DNA of 20,999 nucleotides from a virus. Of this stretch, positions 1-6,860 are shown one piece after another. Made by a program: the position numbers and the translations under genes. The notes below the pieces were generated by a model that was given only the letters and a program-made list of their open reading frames with translations, searched no databases and was not told where the DNA came from. The first letter of the stretch is position 1, and the number at the start of each line of letters is the position of its first letter. Location: IMG/VR virus record IMGVR_UViG_3300029267_002024, positions 1 through 20,999 of that record; one strand, written 5' to 3'.

Positions 1-414
1 GGCAAGGTCTTTCAGCCCTATGGCATCTGACGAATTGAGGACATGGGCGAGACAAATGGTGTCTTCGACGTGGTGCCCGAAGGGAAGGAACTGGCCCTGC
101 TCTATGGCGTCCTTAGACCATTGCTTGACTTGCTTCAACCATTTGGTGTATGGGATGAAGGTGAGGAACAGGGCCAAAAGATCGAATTTGGCATTGTGGA
201 ATATCCAAGGGTCGTATTTGTTGAGGGTGACAAGCATTCGTTTGACTTCCCCACTTGAATACTCTACTTGCCTTGTCAGTGGATTGACGGGCCACTGCCA
301 GGAATAGACTTTCTCGTCTTCATCGCAGGCAGTGACCATGAAGGCCCGGTGACCGGAATGGAGAAGGGTCCCGGTAGTCTCCGTATCAATCGCTATGGAT
401 TTAGGGTTTCGCAT
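1..414 (-). CDS. DNA polymerase (family A type) 3'-5' exonuclease domain, N-terminal part, cut by window edge
   Basis: The 138 visible codons form a DnaQ-like 3'-5' exonuclease domain. Residues 9-15 read IDTETTG, giving the Exo I acidic pair D10/E12. Residues 72-78 read FHNAKFD, the Exo II N-x3-F-D motif. EDTICLAHVL at 117-126 sits where the next conserved acidic segment is expected. This arrangement at the extreme N-terminus is typical of phage family-A DNA polymerases, in which the domain proofreads the growing strand, but the polymerase domain would lie beyond position 1 and is not visible. A stand-alone exonuclease is therefore possible. The ATG at 412-414 is preceded by GAGGTG, six bases upstream. 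It starts 22 bases inside the end of the upstream 81-aa gene, suggesting translational coupling. The neighbouring ATPase, nuclease and glycosylase genes fit a replication module. Confidence 0.8.
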   Translation of the reverse strand, partial: MRNPKSIAIDTETTGTLLHSGHRAFMVTACDEDEKVYSWQWPVNPLTRQVEYSSGEVKRMLVTLNKYDPWIFHNAKFDLLALFLTFIPYTKWLKQVKQWSKDAIEQGQFLPFGHHVEDTICLAHVLNSSDAIGLKDLA

Positions 415-638
415 GTGAACACCTCATTTCTCAGGGCTTCGATAAGCCAACGTACAGTAGGCACAGGAAGCTCAACACGGACAATACCATCTGATGATTG
501 TATCTCCTCGTTCGTCGGAAGACCTACAACAAATGCTGATTGATTGAGTGGGAGATTGATAACAATCTTTGGTGGAAGGATCGTGTTCACAGGAACACTA
601 TGCCCAACCGAGATGTACTTTCGCTTTTCGTCTGACAT
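393..638 (-). CDS. Unknown 81-aa protein, translationally coupled to the polymerase gene
   Basis: I do not recognise this protein. It begins MSDEKRKYISVGHSVPV, has a hydrophobic beta-rich middle (KIVINLPL, SAFVVGLP) and a segment VRWLIEALRNEV near the end. There is no signal peptide or membrane segment. The start at 636-638 was chosen because AAGGAT lies eight bases upstream. The frame stays open through part of the upstream GGANN array to about 791, but that extension is low-complexity array sequence and has no ribosome site. The gene ends 22 bases inside the exonuclease/polymerase gene. Its position suggests a replication accessory factor, but that rests on context alone. Confidence 0.7.
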   Translation of the reverse strand: MSDEKRKYISVGHSVPVNTILPPKIVINLPLNQSAFVVGLPTNEEIQSSDGIVRVELPVPTVRWLIEALRNEVFTCETLNP

Positions 639-668
639 GGTAAGATCCTTTCTGTTGGAGTGTGAAAA

Positions 669-1160
669 CCGTTCCTTTCCACTCCGTTCCATTCCCCTCC
701 CGTCCAATCCCGTCCCCTCCTTTCCATTCCAATCCAGTCTTCTCCGCTCCAGTACGCTCCTTTCCATTGAATGGATGATAAGGACAACCATTCCAGTCCA
801 ATCCTCTCCCCTCCTCTCCTGTCCTTTTCAGTCCAATCCAGTCCTTTCCGGTCCCATCCATTCCGTTGTGGATGATGAGGACGCCATTGCGTTCCGAATC
901 CTTTCCGCTCCAGTCCTCTCCCGTCCGGTCCTCTCCTGTCCAATCCTCTCCCATCCCCTCCATTCCGTTCCGATCCATTGAATGGATGATGAGGACAACC
1001 GTTCCAGTCCACTCCTCTTCAATCCCTTCCCGTCCAGTCCAATCCCCTCCTATCCCTTCCCGTCCATTGAATGGATGATGAGGACGCCATTGCGTTCCTT
1101 TCCGGTCCTTTCCTATCCTCTCCCGTCCCGTCCTTGCCTTTCCGCTCCTTTCCGGTCCTT
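669..1160 (-). repeat. Array 1 of degenerate pentamer GGANN (TCCNN on the plus strand)
   Basis: This fills nearly all of the 532-bp gap between the 81-aa gene and the DUF669-like gene. The plus strand reads TCC-NN repeatedly in a 5-bp register. The triplet is almost invariant, with only rare changes such as TCT, TAC or TTC, whereas NN takes all 16 dinucleotides within this array. Four separators break the run, near 763-790, 858-890, 974-1000 and 1060-1098. On the minus strand they read roughly GGTTGTCCTCATC then ATCCATTCAATGGA, the latter a small perfect palindrome around one C. The array ends in a leader, GGTTTTCACACTCC, followed by the AAGGAT ribosome site of the 81-aa gene. Open frames inside it on both strands are by-products of the lack of stop codons. 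Confidence 0.95.
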
Positions 1161-1170
1161 TGTTTACGTC

Positions 1171-1731
1171 TTACTCTCCTATCGGAGCAAGCAGGCGATA
1201 GTTGGTGTAGACCCTGCCGTCATTGGAGGGCGTCTTGACGGCCATGAACCTGATTTCATCGCCACTGGACCCCAGTTCCCTCGCGATTTCAGGAAGCTGT
1301 TCCAGTTCGATTTCCATCGGGTTGTACCCAAGGGTCGTGAGTGCCTGCCCAAGGATTCGGAAATCCACTTCGGTCGACAGCCGGAAGGGAATCTCAAAGT
1401 CCCTGCCCTTGAAGTCATCGGTTCCGTCCACGATGGTTTCCACGCCGTCCTCATCGACGGTCAACGCTGCGGAGGTCAGCTTGCAGGAAATGCAAAAGGC
1501 GTTCTGCCCGAACCTTTTCTTGATCCCGCCACTTGACAGACGACCAGTGTACTCGCCGGCAGGCAGATCATTGCCCATCCGGTTCATCTTCCACTGCTCG
1601 GCCAGTTGGGCATCCGGTACCCAGTCGTTGGAAGAACCCATCGAGCCTGTCTGGCTTCGATGCACTCCACCCTTCTTCGACTTGGTACTTTTCTTGGTGC
1701 TCTTCTTACTGGACTTCTTACGGGTTGCCAT
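1171..1731 (-). CDS. DUF669-like putative single-strand DNA-binding protein with lysine-rich N-terminal tail
   Basis: This is a 186-aa protein. Residues 1-25 are almost entirely K, S and T (MATRKKSSKKSTKKSTKSKK), a histone-H1-like tail. The body contains LPAGEYTGRL, then alternating beta-strand segments, and FRILGQALTTLGYNPMEIE. The LPAGEY motif and strand pattern remind me of the phage DUF669 family, whose members usually sit beside a RecA/Sak4-like ATPase and are thought to bind single-stranded DNA. Here such an ATPase lies immediately upstream in transcription order. Family assignment is from memory of the pattern and is moderate; the role is inference. The start has GGGAG nine bases upstream. 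The basic tail is unusual for the family and could add non-specific DNA affinity. Confidence 0.75.
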   Translation of the reverse strand: MATRKKSSKKSTKKSTKSKKGGVHRSQTGSMGSSNDWVPDAQLAEQWKMNRMGNDLPAGEYTGRLSSGGIKKRFGQNAFCISCKLTSAALTVDEDGVETIVDGTDDFKGRDFEIPFRLSTEVDFRILGQALTTLGYNPMEIELEQLPEIARELGSSGDEIRFMAVKTPSNDGRVYTNYRLLAPIGE

Positions 1732-1797
1732 GGCAACTTCTCCCTAGATTGAGAAACATTGTGTTACAACGACGTTACGCGAGTAGCTACTCTGCCT

Positions 1798-2715
1798 CTA
1801 CTCTTCCTCTTCGTCTTCCTCTTCGTCTTCCTCGGGTTCTTCCTCCTCTATAAAGCCGTACATCTTGTTGTTGTACCCGGCCAGGAGATCCTGATAAGCG
1901 TGCTTTGGTGTTTGGGATGACACCATGAACTCGATTAACGGATTTCCATCGGGGTCCAGAAAATGGTCAACGGGACCTGGCGATGCGTAGAGCAAGTTGG
2001 TTCCACGCACCGTGATTGACCTTTCCCCCTTCCGATAGTAATAGAAGAGGACAAGATCGCAGATGTCTTTCATCAGATCCCAGGCAGCCCCACACCCAGG
2101 TTCCCACTCGTCAAAGGCGTCCCCATCCCGTGGTGTGATGGTAACCTTTTTGTAGTGAGAAGTAAAGATCATTGGGCAGCCGGACGTGAGAAGGGCTTCG
2201 TAGGTTGTGGCAAGCTCTTCTTTGGCTTCCGCCCAAAAAGCCATTCGCTGGTTGCCAGGGAGATCGTTGACCTTTTTGATCCCCCACTGCCTACGCATCC
2301 ATTCCACACAACTCTTCCAGGCCCGGTCGATGGTGTCCGTTGCAATAGGCCGTGGGTTGTCCAGAAGAATCTCCACGTATTGCAACCACCGTTCCCAGTT
2401 CAATGGGGGTTCGCCAGGTCTTGGAGTTTGCTTTGCCCGGACGTTACGCCGTCTGGGTTCCCATTGGAAGATCGTGTAGCTCTGCCCATCCGCAGTACGC
2501 CATTGGGCACACATGCTTGTCTTCCCCACACCTTTCTTCCCGTAGAGGAAGACAGTGTAATCGTCAATGTTTGGCGGTGGGTCCGCCTCTTTCTGGGGAA
2601 GAACAATACGATCATCCGTCTTGGGTGCCGCTGCCTTCTTTCGAGTTCCCTTACGGGCAGGGGCCTTGCGTTTTGGTGCCGCCCTGCCAACCTTACGTGT
2701 CGGTGTTTTGGCCAT
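1798..2715 (-). CDS. RecA/Sak4-like phage ATPase with basic N-terminal and acidic C-terminal tails
   Basis: This 305-aa P-loop NTPase has Walker A GKKGVGKTS at 59-67, a Walker B-like segment PIATDTID at 123-130, and a hydrophobic strand PMIFTSHYKK at 181-190 where a sensor motif would lie. Length and layout match the Sak4-type RecA-like ATPases of phages, which promote annealing or recombination together with a single-strand-binding protein. The first 35 residues are rich in K, R, A and P. The last 17 residues are almost all E and D, similar in character to the acidic tails SSB proteins use for partner binding. The start is preceded by GAGGAGG five bases upstream. Downstream lies the DUF669-like gene, and upstream GGANN array 2. 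The ATPase call is firm; the Sak4 subtype is likely but unproven. Confidence 0.85.
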   Translation of the reverse strand: MAKTPTRKVGRAAPKRKAPARKGTRKKAAAPKTDDRIVLPQKEADPPPNIDDYTVFLYGKKGVGKTSMCAQWRTADGQSYTIFQWEPRRRNVRAKQTPRPGEPPLNWERWLQYVEILLDNPRPIATDTIDRAWKSCVEWMRRQWGIKKVNDLPGNQRMAFWAEAKEELATTYEALLTSGCPMIFTSHYKKVTITPRDGDAFDEWEPGCGAAWDLMKDICDLVLFYYYRKGERSITVRGTNLLYASPGPVDHFLDPDGNPLIEFMVSSQTPKHAYQDLLAGYNNKMYGFIEEEEPEEDEEEDEEEE

Positions 2716-2751
2716 AACAGCCTCCTCGGGTTAGTGATGAAAAACCATTGC

Positions 2752-2938
2752 TTTCCGATCCCGTCCGATCCGCTCCCCTCCTTTCCGCTCCCCTCCCCTC
2801 CGTTGTGTACAGAACCTTGAGAAAACCATTCCATTCCATTCCGGTTCGATCCACTCCGGTCCAATCCGGTCAGCTCCCGTCCCTTCCTTTCCAGTTCGGT
2901 TCGTTCCTATCCAATCCTCTCCCCTCCGCTCCTTTCCT
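2752..2938 (-). repeat. Array 2 of degenerate pentamer GGANN
   Basis: This array fills the gap between the 99-aa gene stop and the leader of the RecA-like ATPase. One separator at about 2803-2830 reads, on the minus strand, GGTTTTCTCAAGG followed by a variable stretch and TACACAACGGA. The 5-bp TCC-NN register holds on both sides. Downstream on the minus strand it passes into GCAATGGTTTTTCATCACTAACCC and then the ATPase's strong GAGGAGG ribosome site. Confidence 0.93.
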
Positions 2939-3238
2939 TTAGTGTTCACCCTTGCTGATGATCCCAGCAGCCTCTTGGAATGTTCTGATCCGGAAGATTG
3001 GCTTGCCGTCTTCCGTACAACCGAAGGCTGTTTCGAGTGCTATCGCAACCCGATTGACCAGTTGGGTGTATGCCCCAGGTAACAGATTCCGGAGGGCACC
3101 CGGAAGTGGATCGCTGACTTCGTACAACTTGGTCCGTTCGTTGATCTGAACTCGCTTTGCAGTCACATGGCGTTGCTCAAGCAACATGCGACCCATGATG
3201 GACTCCGGTGATAGACCACGCTTGATAACCTTGGGCAT
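2939..3238 (-). CDS. Unknown 99-aa protein
   Basis: I do not recognise this protein. It begins MPKVIKRGLSPESIMGRMLL and is mostly predicted helix, with a segment VNRVAIALETAFG near residues 61-73. The N-terminal half is basic. No Cys cluster, signal peptide or membrane span is visible. The start at 3236-3238 was chosen for its AGGGGA site six bases upstream. The frame runs open another 300 bases through GGANN array 3, but that part encodes only array-type low complexity. It lies between the nuclease and the ATPase genes and is the only gene here with an array on both sides. Confidence 0.75.
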   Translation of the reverse strand: MPKVIKRGLSPESIMGRMLLEQRHVTAKRVQINERTKLYEVSDPLPGALRNLLPGAYTQLVNRVAIALETAFGCTEDGKPIFRIRTFQEAAGIISKGEH

Positions 3239-3267
3239 GATAGTCCCCTTGTGTGAAAGTGTGAAAA

Positions 3268-3540
3268 CCATTCCGTTCCGATCCTTTCCCCTCCGCTCCA
3301 CGCCACTCCCTTCCAGTCCATTCCACTCCTCTCCATTGTGTATCGGACCTTGGAAAACCATTCCGTTCCGCTCCGCTCCGCTCCCTTCCCTTTCTGTCCT
3401 TTCCCATCCAGTCCCATCCACTCCCTTCCAATCCGCTCCAATCCATTGTGTGTGGAACCTTGGGAGAACCATTCCAGTCCTCTCCATTCCTCTCCTCTCC
3501 CATCCAGTCCAATCCGATCCAGTCCAATCCGTTCCACTCC
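3268..3540 (-). repeat. Array 3 of degenerate pentamer GGANN
   Basis: This holds most of the 304-bp gap between the PD-(D/E)XK nuclease stop and the 99-aa gene. It has three pentamer blocks divided by two separators, about 3335-3360 and 3445-3471. On the minus strand each separator reads GGTT(T/C)TCC, a short spacer with AAGGT, and ACACAATGGA. The array's own end reads GGTTTTCACAC and leads into CACAAGGGGA, the gene's ribosome site. The separators therefore look like degenerate copies of the gene leader. NN varies freely while GGA is kept. Confidence 0.95.
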
Positions 3541-3542
3541 TT

Positions 3543-4670
3543 TTAATCATCAAGCTCGGGATGTGGGGTTGATCTGCGATAGAGACCGTAGTAACTGCCG
3601 CGGGTAAGCAGATGAAAGAACTGTGACAGGGTTCCCATCTTGCGGGTCAGGGCCTCGGGATTCATGTAGTGCAATGATGATCCCCAGCGGAGATACGCAT
3701 CATCACTAGGGTCCCATTTTAATGAATCCTGGTCTATACCCAACTCGCATGTCCCTAATAAGGCTTCATGCCAGTTATAGAATTGTTCGAGGACACCCAT
3801 AAGTGTTTTGTAGTACCAGGTCATGACCGACTTCTCCGTCAACTTGGTCTCCCACCGCATGAAGTAGAAGGTTGGCCGTTTGGAAACATCGGCCGACACC
3901 CGGTCAAGGAACTCATTTCGTTCTTCTGTCTTGCCACGTCGAAGTTGAGGGCGTCGAATGACATCGCGAAGTGTCAAGGCCGGGACCTGCCCATGCTCAA
4001 GCAGAAAAGCATAGGCATAGAACATGGATTGGAAGTCGAGATGTAGCGATGCCTGTAGTGTGGCTTCGTCAACACGCCCTGCCGTTTTGATCTCCTGTTG
4101 GCAGATGGGTGGATTCTTTGCCCTGGTTTTCTTGAAGTAGAGCCCATCCCATTTACCACGAAGTGGGATTTCACATGCCTTGGAGACCATAACATTCAAT
4201 GGTGAGATTTCTTTAGTGGCAACCCTGAATGACTTTTCCCTCGCGATCCAGACACGACCGCTGTTGAACTTCTCCCAGTGCTTGTAGTAGCCGAGAAGGA
4301 CGACGTAAGCAAGATCGAGGGAATCCAAGTACCGTTGCCTTGTGGTCGCGTTGAATCCCCGGTGTTCCATGATCGACTCACCCATGGATTCGTAGACCGT
4401 TGACAAGGTATCCGGATTGTCCCCTGTCTTGTCGATCATATCATGGACTTGGGTTCCGAAGAGAAGTGGGCCGGAGATTTCTGTTGCCGTCCACCCTTCG
4501 ATGTAGGACAGATAGAAGTGCTCGGGGCAGTTCAGGTATTCCTTCAAGGCCGATTGAGTCATCCCATGCTTTGTAAGATCCCATTCGTATTTTCGCTTCG
4601 GGAGTCCCTTCTTTGCCACAGTGGTCTTCTTCTTTGCCACAGGGGCCTTCTTCTTTTTCTTGGTGGGCAT
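3543..4670 (-). CDS. PD-(D/E)XK (RecB/Cas4-like) nuclease with lysine-rich N-terminal tail
   Basis: This 375-aa protein carries a RecB-family nuclease domain. In order: SALKEYLNCPEHFYLSY (40-56), FGTQVHD with H76, WDG with D175, QEIKT with E193/K195, and DFQSMFYAY (212-220) with the Q and Y of motif III. These match the H-D-ExK-QxxxY pattern of PD-(D/E)XK exonucleases that process DNA ends. Only one Cys lies near the domain start, so I do not predict a Cas4-type iron-sulfur cluster. The first 27 residues are mostly K, A, T and V. The ATG at 4668-4670 has GGAG seven bases upstream; a TTG eight codons earlier lacks a good site. The uracil glycosylase gene ends one base upstream, so the two are probably co-translated. 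With the RecA-like ATPase it forms a recombination module. Confidence 0.85.
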   Translation of the reverse strand: MPTKKKKKAPVAKKKTTVAKKGLPKRKYEWDLTKHGMTQSALKEYLNCPEHFYLSYIEGWTATEISGPLLFGTQVHDMIDKTGDNPDTLSTVYESMGESIMEHRGFNATTRQRYLDSLDLAYVVLLGYYKHWEKFNSGRVWIAREKSFRVATKEISPLNVMVSKACEIPLRGKWDGLYFKKTRAKNPPICQQEIKTAGRVDEATLQASLHLDFQSMFYAYAFLLEHGQVPALTLRDVIRRPQLRRGKTEERNEFLDRVSADVSKRPTFYFMRWETKLTEKSVMTWYYKTLMGVLEQFYNWHEALLGTCELGIDQDSLKWDPSDDAYLRWGSSLHYMNPEALTRKMGTLSQFFHLLTRGSYYGLYRRSTPHPELDD

Positions 4671-4671
4671 G

Positions 4672-5274
4672 TCAATTCTCCAGTACGGCTTCAACTGCCG
4701 CGGTTAAGACCAGAACGAACCGCTCGAATTCGGCGGAGTTAATGCCACCCCTTCGACAGATAAAGGCAGGGTGGCGGGCGGAAAACATCAAGATACCTTG
4801 CTCCTCCCCATCATCATCCGTGATGGATTCCATGATAGAGGTTGAGGTCTGTTTGGCCGTATTGCCCATGAACACAATAGACCTTGGAAGGGCAATCGTC
4901 AGGAAGTCTGTGAGTCTATTACTACAGGCATTGACTTCCCTTTTGGTTGGCGTTCGCATCTCTGGAGGAAAACAAAGGCAGGCGTTTGCGATCGCGTAGG
5001 TGAAGTTGAATTCGTCTTCCACACGACGGATCGCCTCTTGGAGGACAACCCCAGCCCTGCCGACAAAAGGCCAGCCGCTTTTGTGTTCTTCAGGGCCAGG
5101 GGCTTCACCGATCAGGAGAACTTCGCAGGGCAGGGTCCCGCGTGAAAAGATTTTGATCTTCCTCGATAAGCCACACCCCTTGCATCGTGTCCATCGCCGG
5201 CAATGGGCGTCGAACATCATACGGGTATGGTCATCCTCGAAGATCAAGCTGGCAAGGGCATTGTCGATTCGCAC
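4672..5274 (-). CDS. Uracil-DNA glycosylase, family 4-like, with probable [4Fe-4S] cluster
   Basis: This 200-aa protein has the uracil-DNA glycosylase superfamily layout. The motif GEAPGPEE lies at 56-63, WPFVGRAG at 68-75 and ARHPAF at 166-171, which includes the late H-P motif. Cys31, Cys34, Cys101 and Cys117 occupy the positions of the four cluster ligands of family 4 enzymes: CxxC, the Cys before FPPEMRTP, and the Cys after KREVNA. The enzyme excises uracil from DNA. The start is GTG at 5272-5274, and the only strong purine-rich site is the G6 run of the repeat element at 5279-5308. In a phage replication operon it may repair deaminated cytosines or act as a replication factor. Superfamily assignment is firm; its biological role is inferred. 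Confidence 0.87.
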   Translation of the reverse strand: MRIDNALASLIFEDDHTRMMFDAHCRRWTRCKGCGLSRKIKIFSRGTLPCEVLLIGEAPGPEEHKSGWPFVGRAGVVLQEAIRRVEDEFNFTYAIANACLCFPPEMRTPTKREVNACSNRLTDFLTIALPRSIVFMGNTAKQTSTSIMESITDDDGEEQGILMFSARHPAFICRRGGINSAEFERFVLVLTAAVEAVLEN

Positions 5275-5278
5275 AGGT

Positions 5279-5308
5279 ATATACCCCCCTAATCACGGAT
5301 TTTATTAT
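5279..5308 (-). promoter_or_regulatory. G6 element copy A (candidate phage promoter and ribosome site)
   Basis: On the minus strand an AT-rich start (ATAATAAAA) is followed by TCCGTGATTA, six G and TATAT. All 30 bases are identical to the copy at 16164-16193, 11 kb away. The G run is 9 bases upstream of the GTG start of the uracil glycosylase. The layout (AT-rich block, about 9 specific bases, TTA, then G run) resembles promoters of T7-type RNA polymerases, but that is inference. Confidence 0.7.
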
Positions 5309-5320
5309 TGGGTGAAGGAG

Positions 5321-5572
5321 CCATTGCTTTCCGATCCCGTCCCTTCCTCTCCCGTCCTGTCCAATCCCCTCCGATCCCATCCCTTCCAATCCATTGTGAA
5401 TGGATGAGGACAGCCATTGCGTTCCGAATCCAATCCTCTCCCTTCCACTCCTTTCCTTTCCCATCCGCTCCCTTCCGCTCCCATCCGATCCGCTGTGAAT
5501 GGATGAGGACAACCGTTCCTATCCTATCCTATCCAATCCAATCCCGTCCTTTCCTCTCCCCTCCGTTGGACC
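5321..5572 (-). repeat. Array 4 of degenerate pentamer GGANN
   Basis: This occupies most of the 301-bp gap between the 185-aa gene stop and the uracil glycosylase. It has three blocks with separators near 5391-5425 and 5490-5518, which read on the minus strand GGTTGTCCTCATCCATTCAC or close to it. This is the same separator family as array 1. The block at 5519-5535 has three successive TCCTA units. Between the array and the glycosylase start lies G6 element copy A. Confidence 0.94.
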
Positions 5573-5575
5573 CAC

Positions 5576-6133
5576 CTACTTCCTCGGCTTGTCCACGATG
5601 CCGCGTTTCTTGAGGTAGACATCCGACGACCGGACTTGCTTTGGCTTCCAGCCTTGGCTCAGGGCTTCGCGGGATTCACTGATGCCCTTTTCGAGTCCTG
5701 CAACAATCCAGGTATCGGCAACTAACCTGGCGTAGTGTTGCTTTCGCTCCCACGAATTGAGCTTGGTCTGGTCAACGGACATCAGGGCCTTCAAGCCCTT
5801 CCTCACTTTGGTAATGCCTGACTCGATCAGCCGCTTGTCGGCATAGACCGACTGTTGGGCATGGGTTGGAATGATGAATCGTGTCTCCTGCTTAAAGACA
5901 ACGATCCGATCCATCTTCTTTCGGAACGCCGAGATGACGAGGTTTCCAAAGGCCAGTTCCCATTGCCAGAAAACGGGATCATCTGCTGGCATCCCAAGGA
6001 TCTCCTCCATTTCCGCAACACTGAAAGACATGCCGCGGTGCACGGAGTTCCAGTCAAACTTGTAGCTTGCTGGGTTTGACTTGGATCGCTCATCGGGTTT
6101 GGGGTCCTGTGCAGCTTCAGTTACAGTTGCCAT
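5576..6133 (-). CDS. Unknown 185-aa phage protein
   Basis: I do not recognise this protein. It starts MATVTEAAQDPKPDERSKS, a disordered charged segment. A globular part follows from about residue 25, with a helical segment FSVAEMEEILGMP, a hydrophobic core FGNLVISAFRKKMDRIVVFK, and a long helix-rich second half ending in a basic tail (KKRGIVDKPRK). No catalytic motif is evident. GGAG lies six bases before the ATG at 6131-6133; a TTG four codons earlier is less likely. Its leader is a near copy of the leader of the upstream 205-aa gene, so the two may be expressed alike. GGANN array 4 follows its stop codon. Confidence 0.75.
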   Translation of the reverse strand: MATVTEAAQDPKPDERSKSNPASYKFDWNSVHRGMSFSVAEMEEILGMPADDPVFWQWELAFGNLVISAFRKKMDRIVVFKQETRFIIPTHAQQSVYADKRLIESGITKVRKGLKALMSVDQTKLNSWERKQHYARLVADTWIVAGLEKGISESREALSQGWKPKQVRSSDVYLKKRGIVDKPRK

Positions 6134-6148
6134 GATGGTCTCCAATGT

Positions 6149-6176
6149 GTAGGTGGTAAAAAGAGTACAACCGTTC
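6149..6176 (-). repeat. Duplicated gene leader, copy 1 (copy 2 at 6830-6860)
   Basis: The plus strand reads GTAGGTGG, a T-A5-rich stretch, and TACAACCGTTCC. The sequence at 6830-6860 matches it over about 30 bases with a few changes. Each copy sits just upstream of a ribosome site (genes ending at 6133 and 6809). The GGAACGGTTGT end is also the start of the separators in arrays 1 and 4, tying leaders and arrays to one ancestral sequence. Confidence 0.75.
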
Positions 6177-6191
6177 CGTTGGGGGCTGGCG

Positions 6192-6809
6192 TTAGACGCC
6201 GGTGCCGAGAGGTTGCTCCTCGAACTTGGTAACCTTGAACTTTCCGTACTGCGGCCGGAAGTCGGACAGACCTACCAGCACGGAGGCAGAACGCAACCAG
6301 GACATGATCCGGTCAGGATCAACTTGGTCCGGCATGAACTGGACGGTGAACTCAACCGCCCAATTCTTGAAGATCGGACGACAGCGGAGGGTCGGTGCCC
6401 CGGACACGCGAACCATTCGCACGTCCCGGCAACCCTCGGCCTTGAACATCTTTTGCTTTTCCTTGGGACCGTCGTACTCCAGTGGGCCAGTCTGCCCAAT
6501 CTGTACTGCCGACTTGGCGAAGGGTCCATCCTTGTGCTTCTTCGCTCCTGCGATCAACATTGCATGGACGTTTTCCGTCGGCCAGTAGGGTTGCCCCTGT
6601 TCGTTGAGGTATAGGGAACCCTCAAAGTCCGCAAGAAACATCTCCTCTTGAGCTTCCTCGCTCAGGGCCTTCCCACGCTTTCGCGAAGCGTTGATCTTGG
6701 AGATCCACTTCGCATACTTGTTTGTCGGATCGGCCTTCTGCCCATTATTCATCAACGCCGGGCCGATTCCCTCGATACGAACCTTCAGCTCTGAATACAG
6801 TTCAGACAT
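6192..6809 (-). CDS. Conserved phage protein of unknown function, 205 aa
   Basis: The protein begins MSELYSELKVRIEGIGPALM, followed by ADPTNKYAKWISKI. It continues with a segment F-x-GSLYLNEQGQPYWPTENV and AMLIAGAKKHKDG, and ends with VGLSDFRPQYGKFKVTKFEE. I recall this order (small-molecule-like 'GPALM-NG' start, 'YWP-EN' centre, 'GL-D-RP-YG-F' end) from a widespread but uncharacterised phage protein family in early regions. The glycine-containing loop near the end is the most conserved part. The start at 6807-6809 has AGGAG seven bases upstream. The open frame continues through array 5 to 7250, but this extension has no ribosome site. Position in the replication block is the only hint of function. 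Confidence 0.78.
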   Translation of the reverse strand: MSELYSELKVRIEGIGPALMNNGQKADPTNKYAKWISKINASRKRGKALSEEAQEEMFLADFEGSLYLNEQGQPYWPTENVHAMLIAGAKKHKDGPFAKSAVQIGQTGPLEYDGPKEKQKMFKAEGCRDVRMVRVSGAPTLRCRPIFKNWAVEFTVQFMPDQVDPDRIMSWLRSASVLVGLSDFRPQYGKFKVTKFEEQPLGTGV

Positions 6810-6829
6810 CGTAACGCTCCTCTCGAAAA

Positions 6830-6860
6830 GTAGGTGGGTAAAAGTAAATACAACCGTTCC
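6830..6860 (-). repeat. Duplicated gene leader, copy 2 (copy 1 at 6149-6176)
   Basis: This is the partner of the leader at 6149-6176. It lies between array 5 and the AGGAG site of the 205-aa gene. The plus strand reads GTAGGTGGGTAAAAG, then TACAACCGTTCC, where it merges into the first pentamers of the array. Confidence 0.75.

Noticed and set aside
544-1078. Overlapping long open frames on both strands inside array 1, giving S/P/L/R-rich (plus) or G/W/D/R/E-rich (minus) proteins
   Set aside because: GGANN repeats produce almost no stop codons in any frame (only NN = TA does), so long frames are expected. They have no ribosome sites and only repetitive composition. The same holds in the other four arrays.
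669-1160. CRISPR array
   Set aside because: Repeats are 5 bp with no 24-45 bp repeat and unique spacer structure, and no cas genes are present. The single RecB-like nuclease is not enough.
1223-2820. Long plus-strand frames opposite the DUF669-like and ATPase genes
   Set aside because: They are shadows of well-supported minus genes with Walker motifs and ribosome sites, and have none of their own.
2752-3540. Resemblance of ATTCCATTCC stretches to human satellite (GGAAT)n, suggesting contamination
   Set aside because: The arrays lie between viral genes, contain all 16 NN doublets rather than mainly AT, and carry phage-specific separators and leaders.
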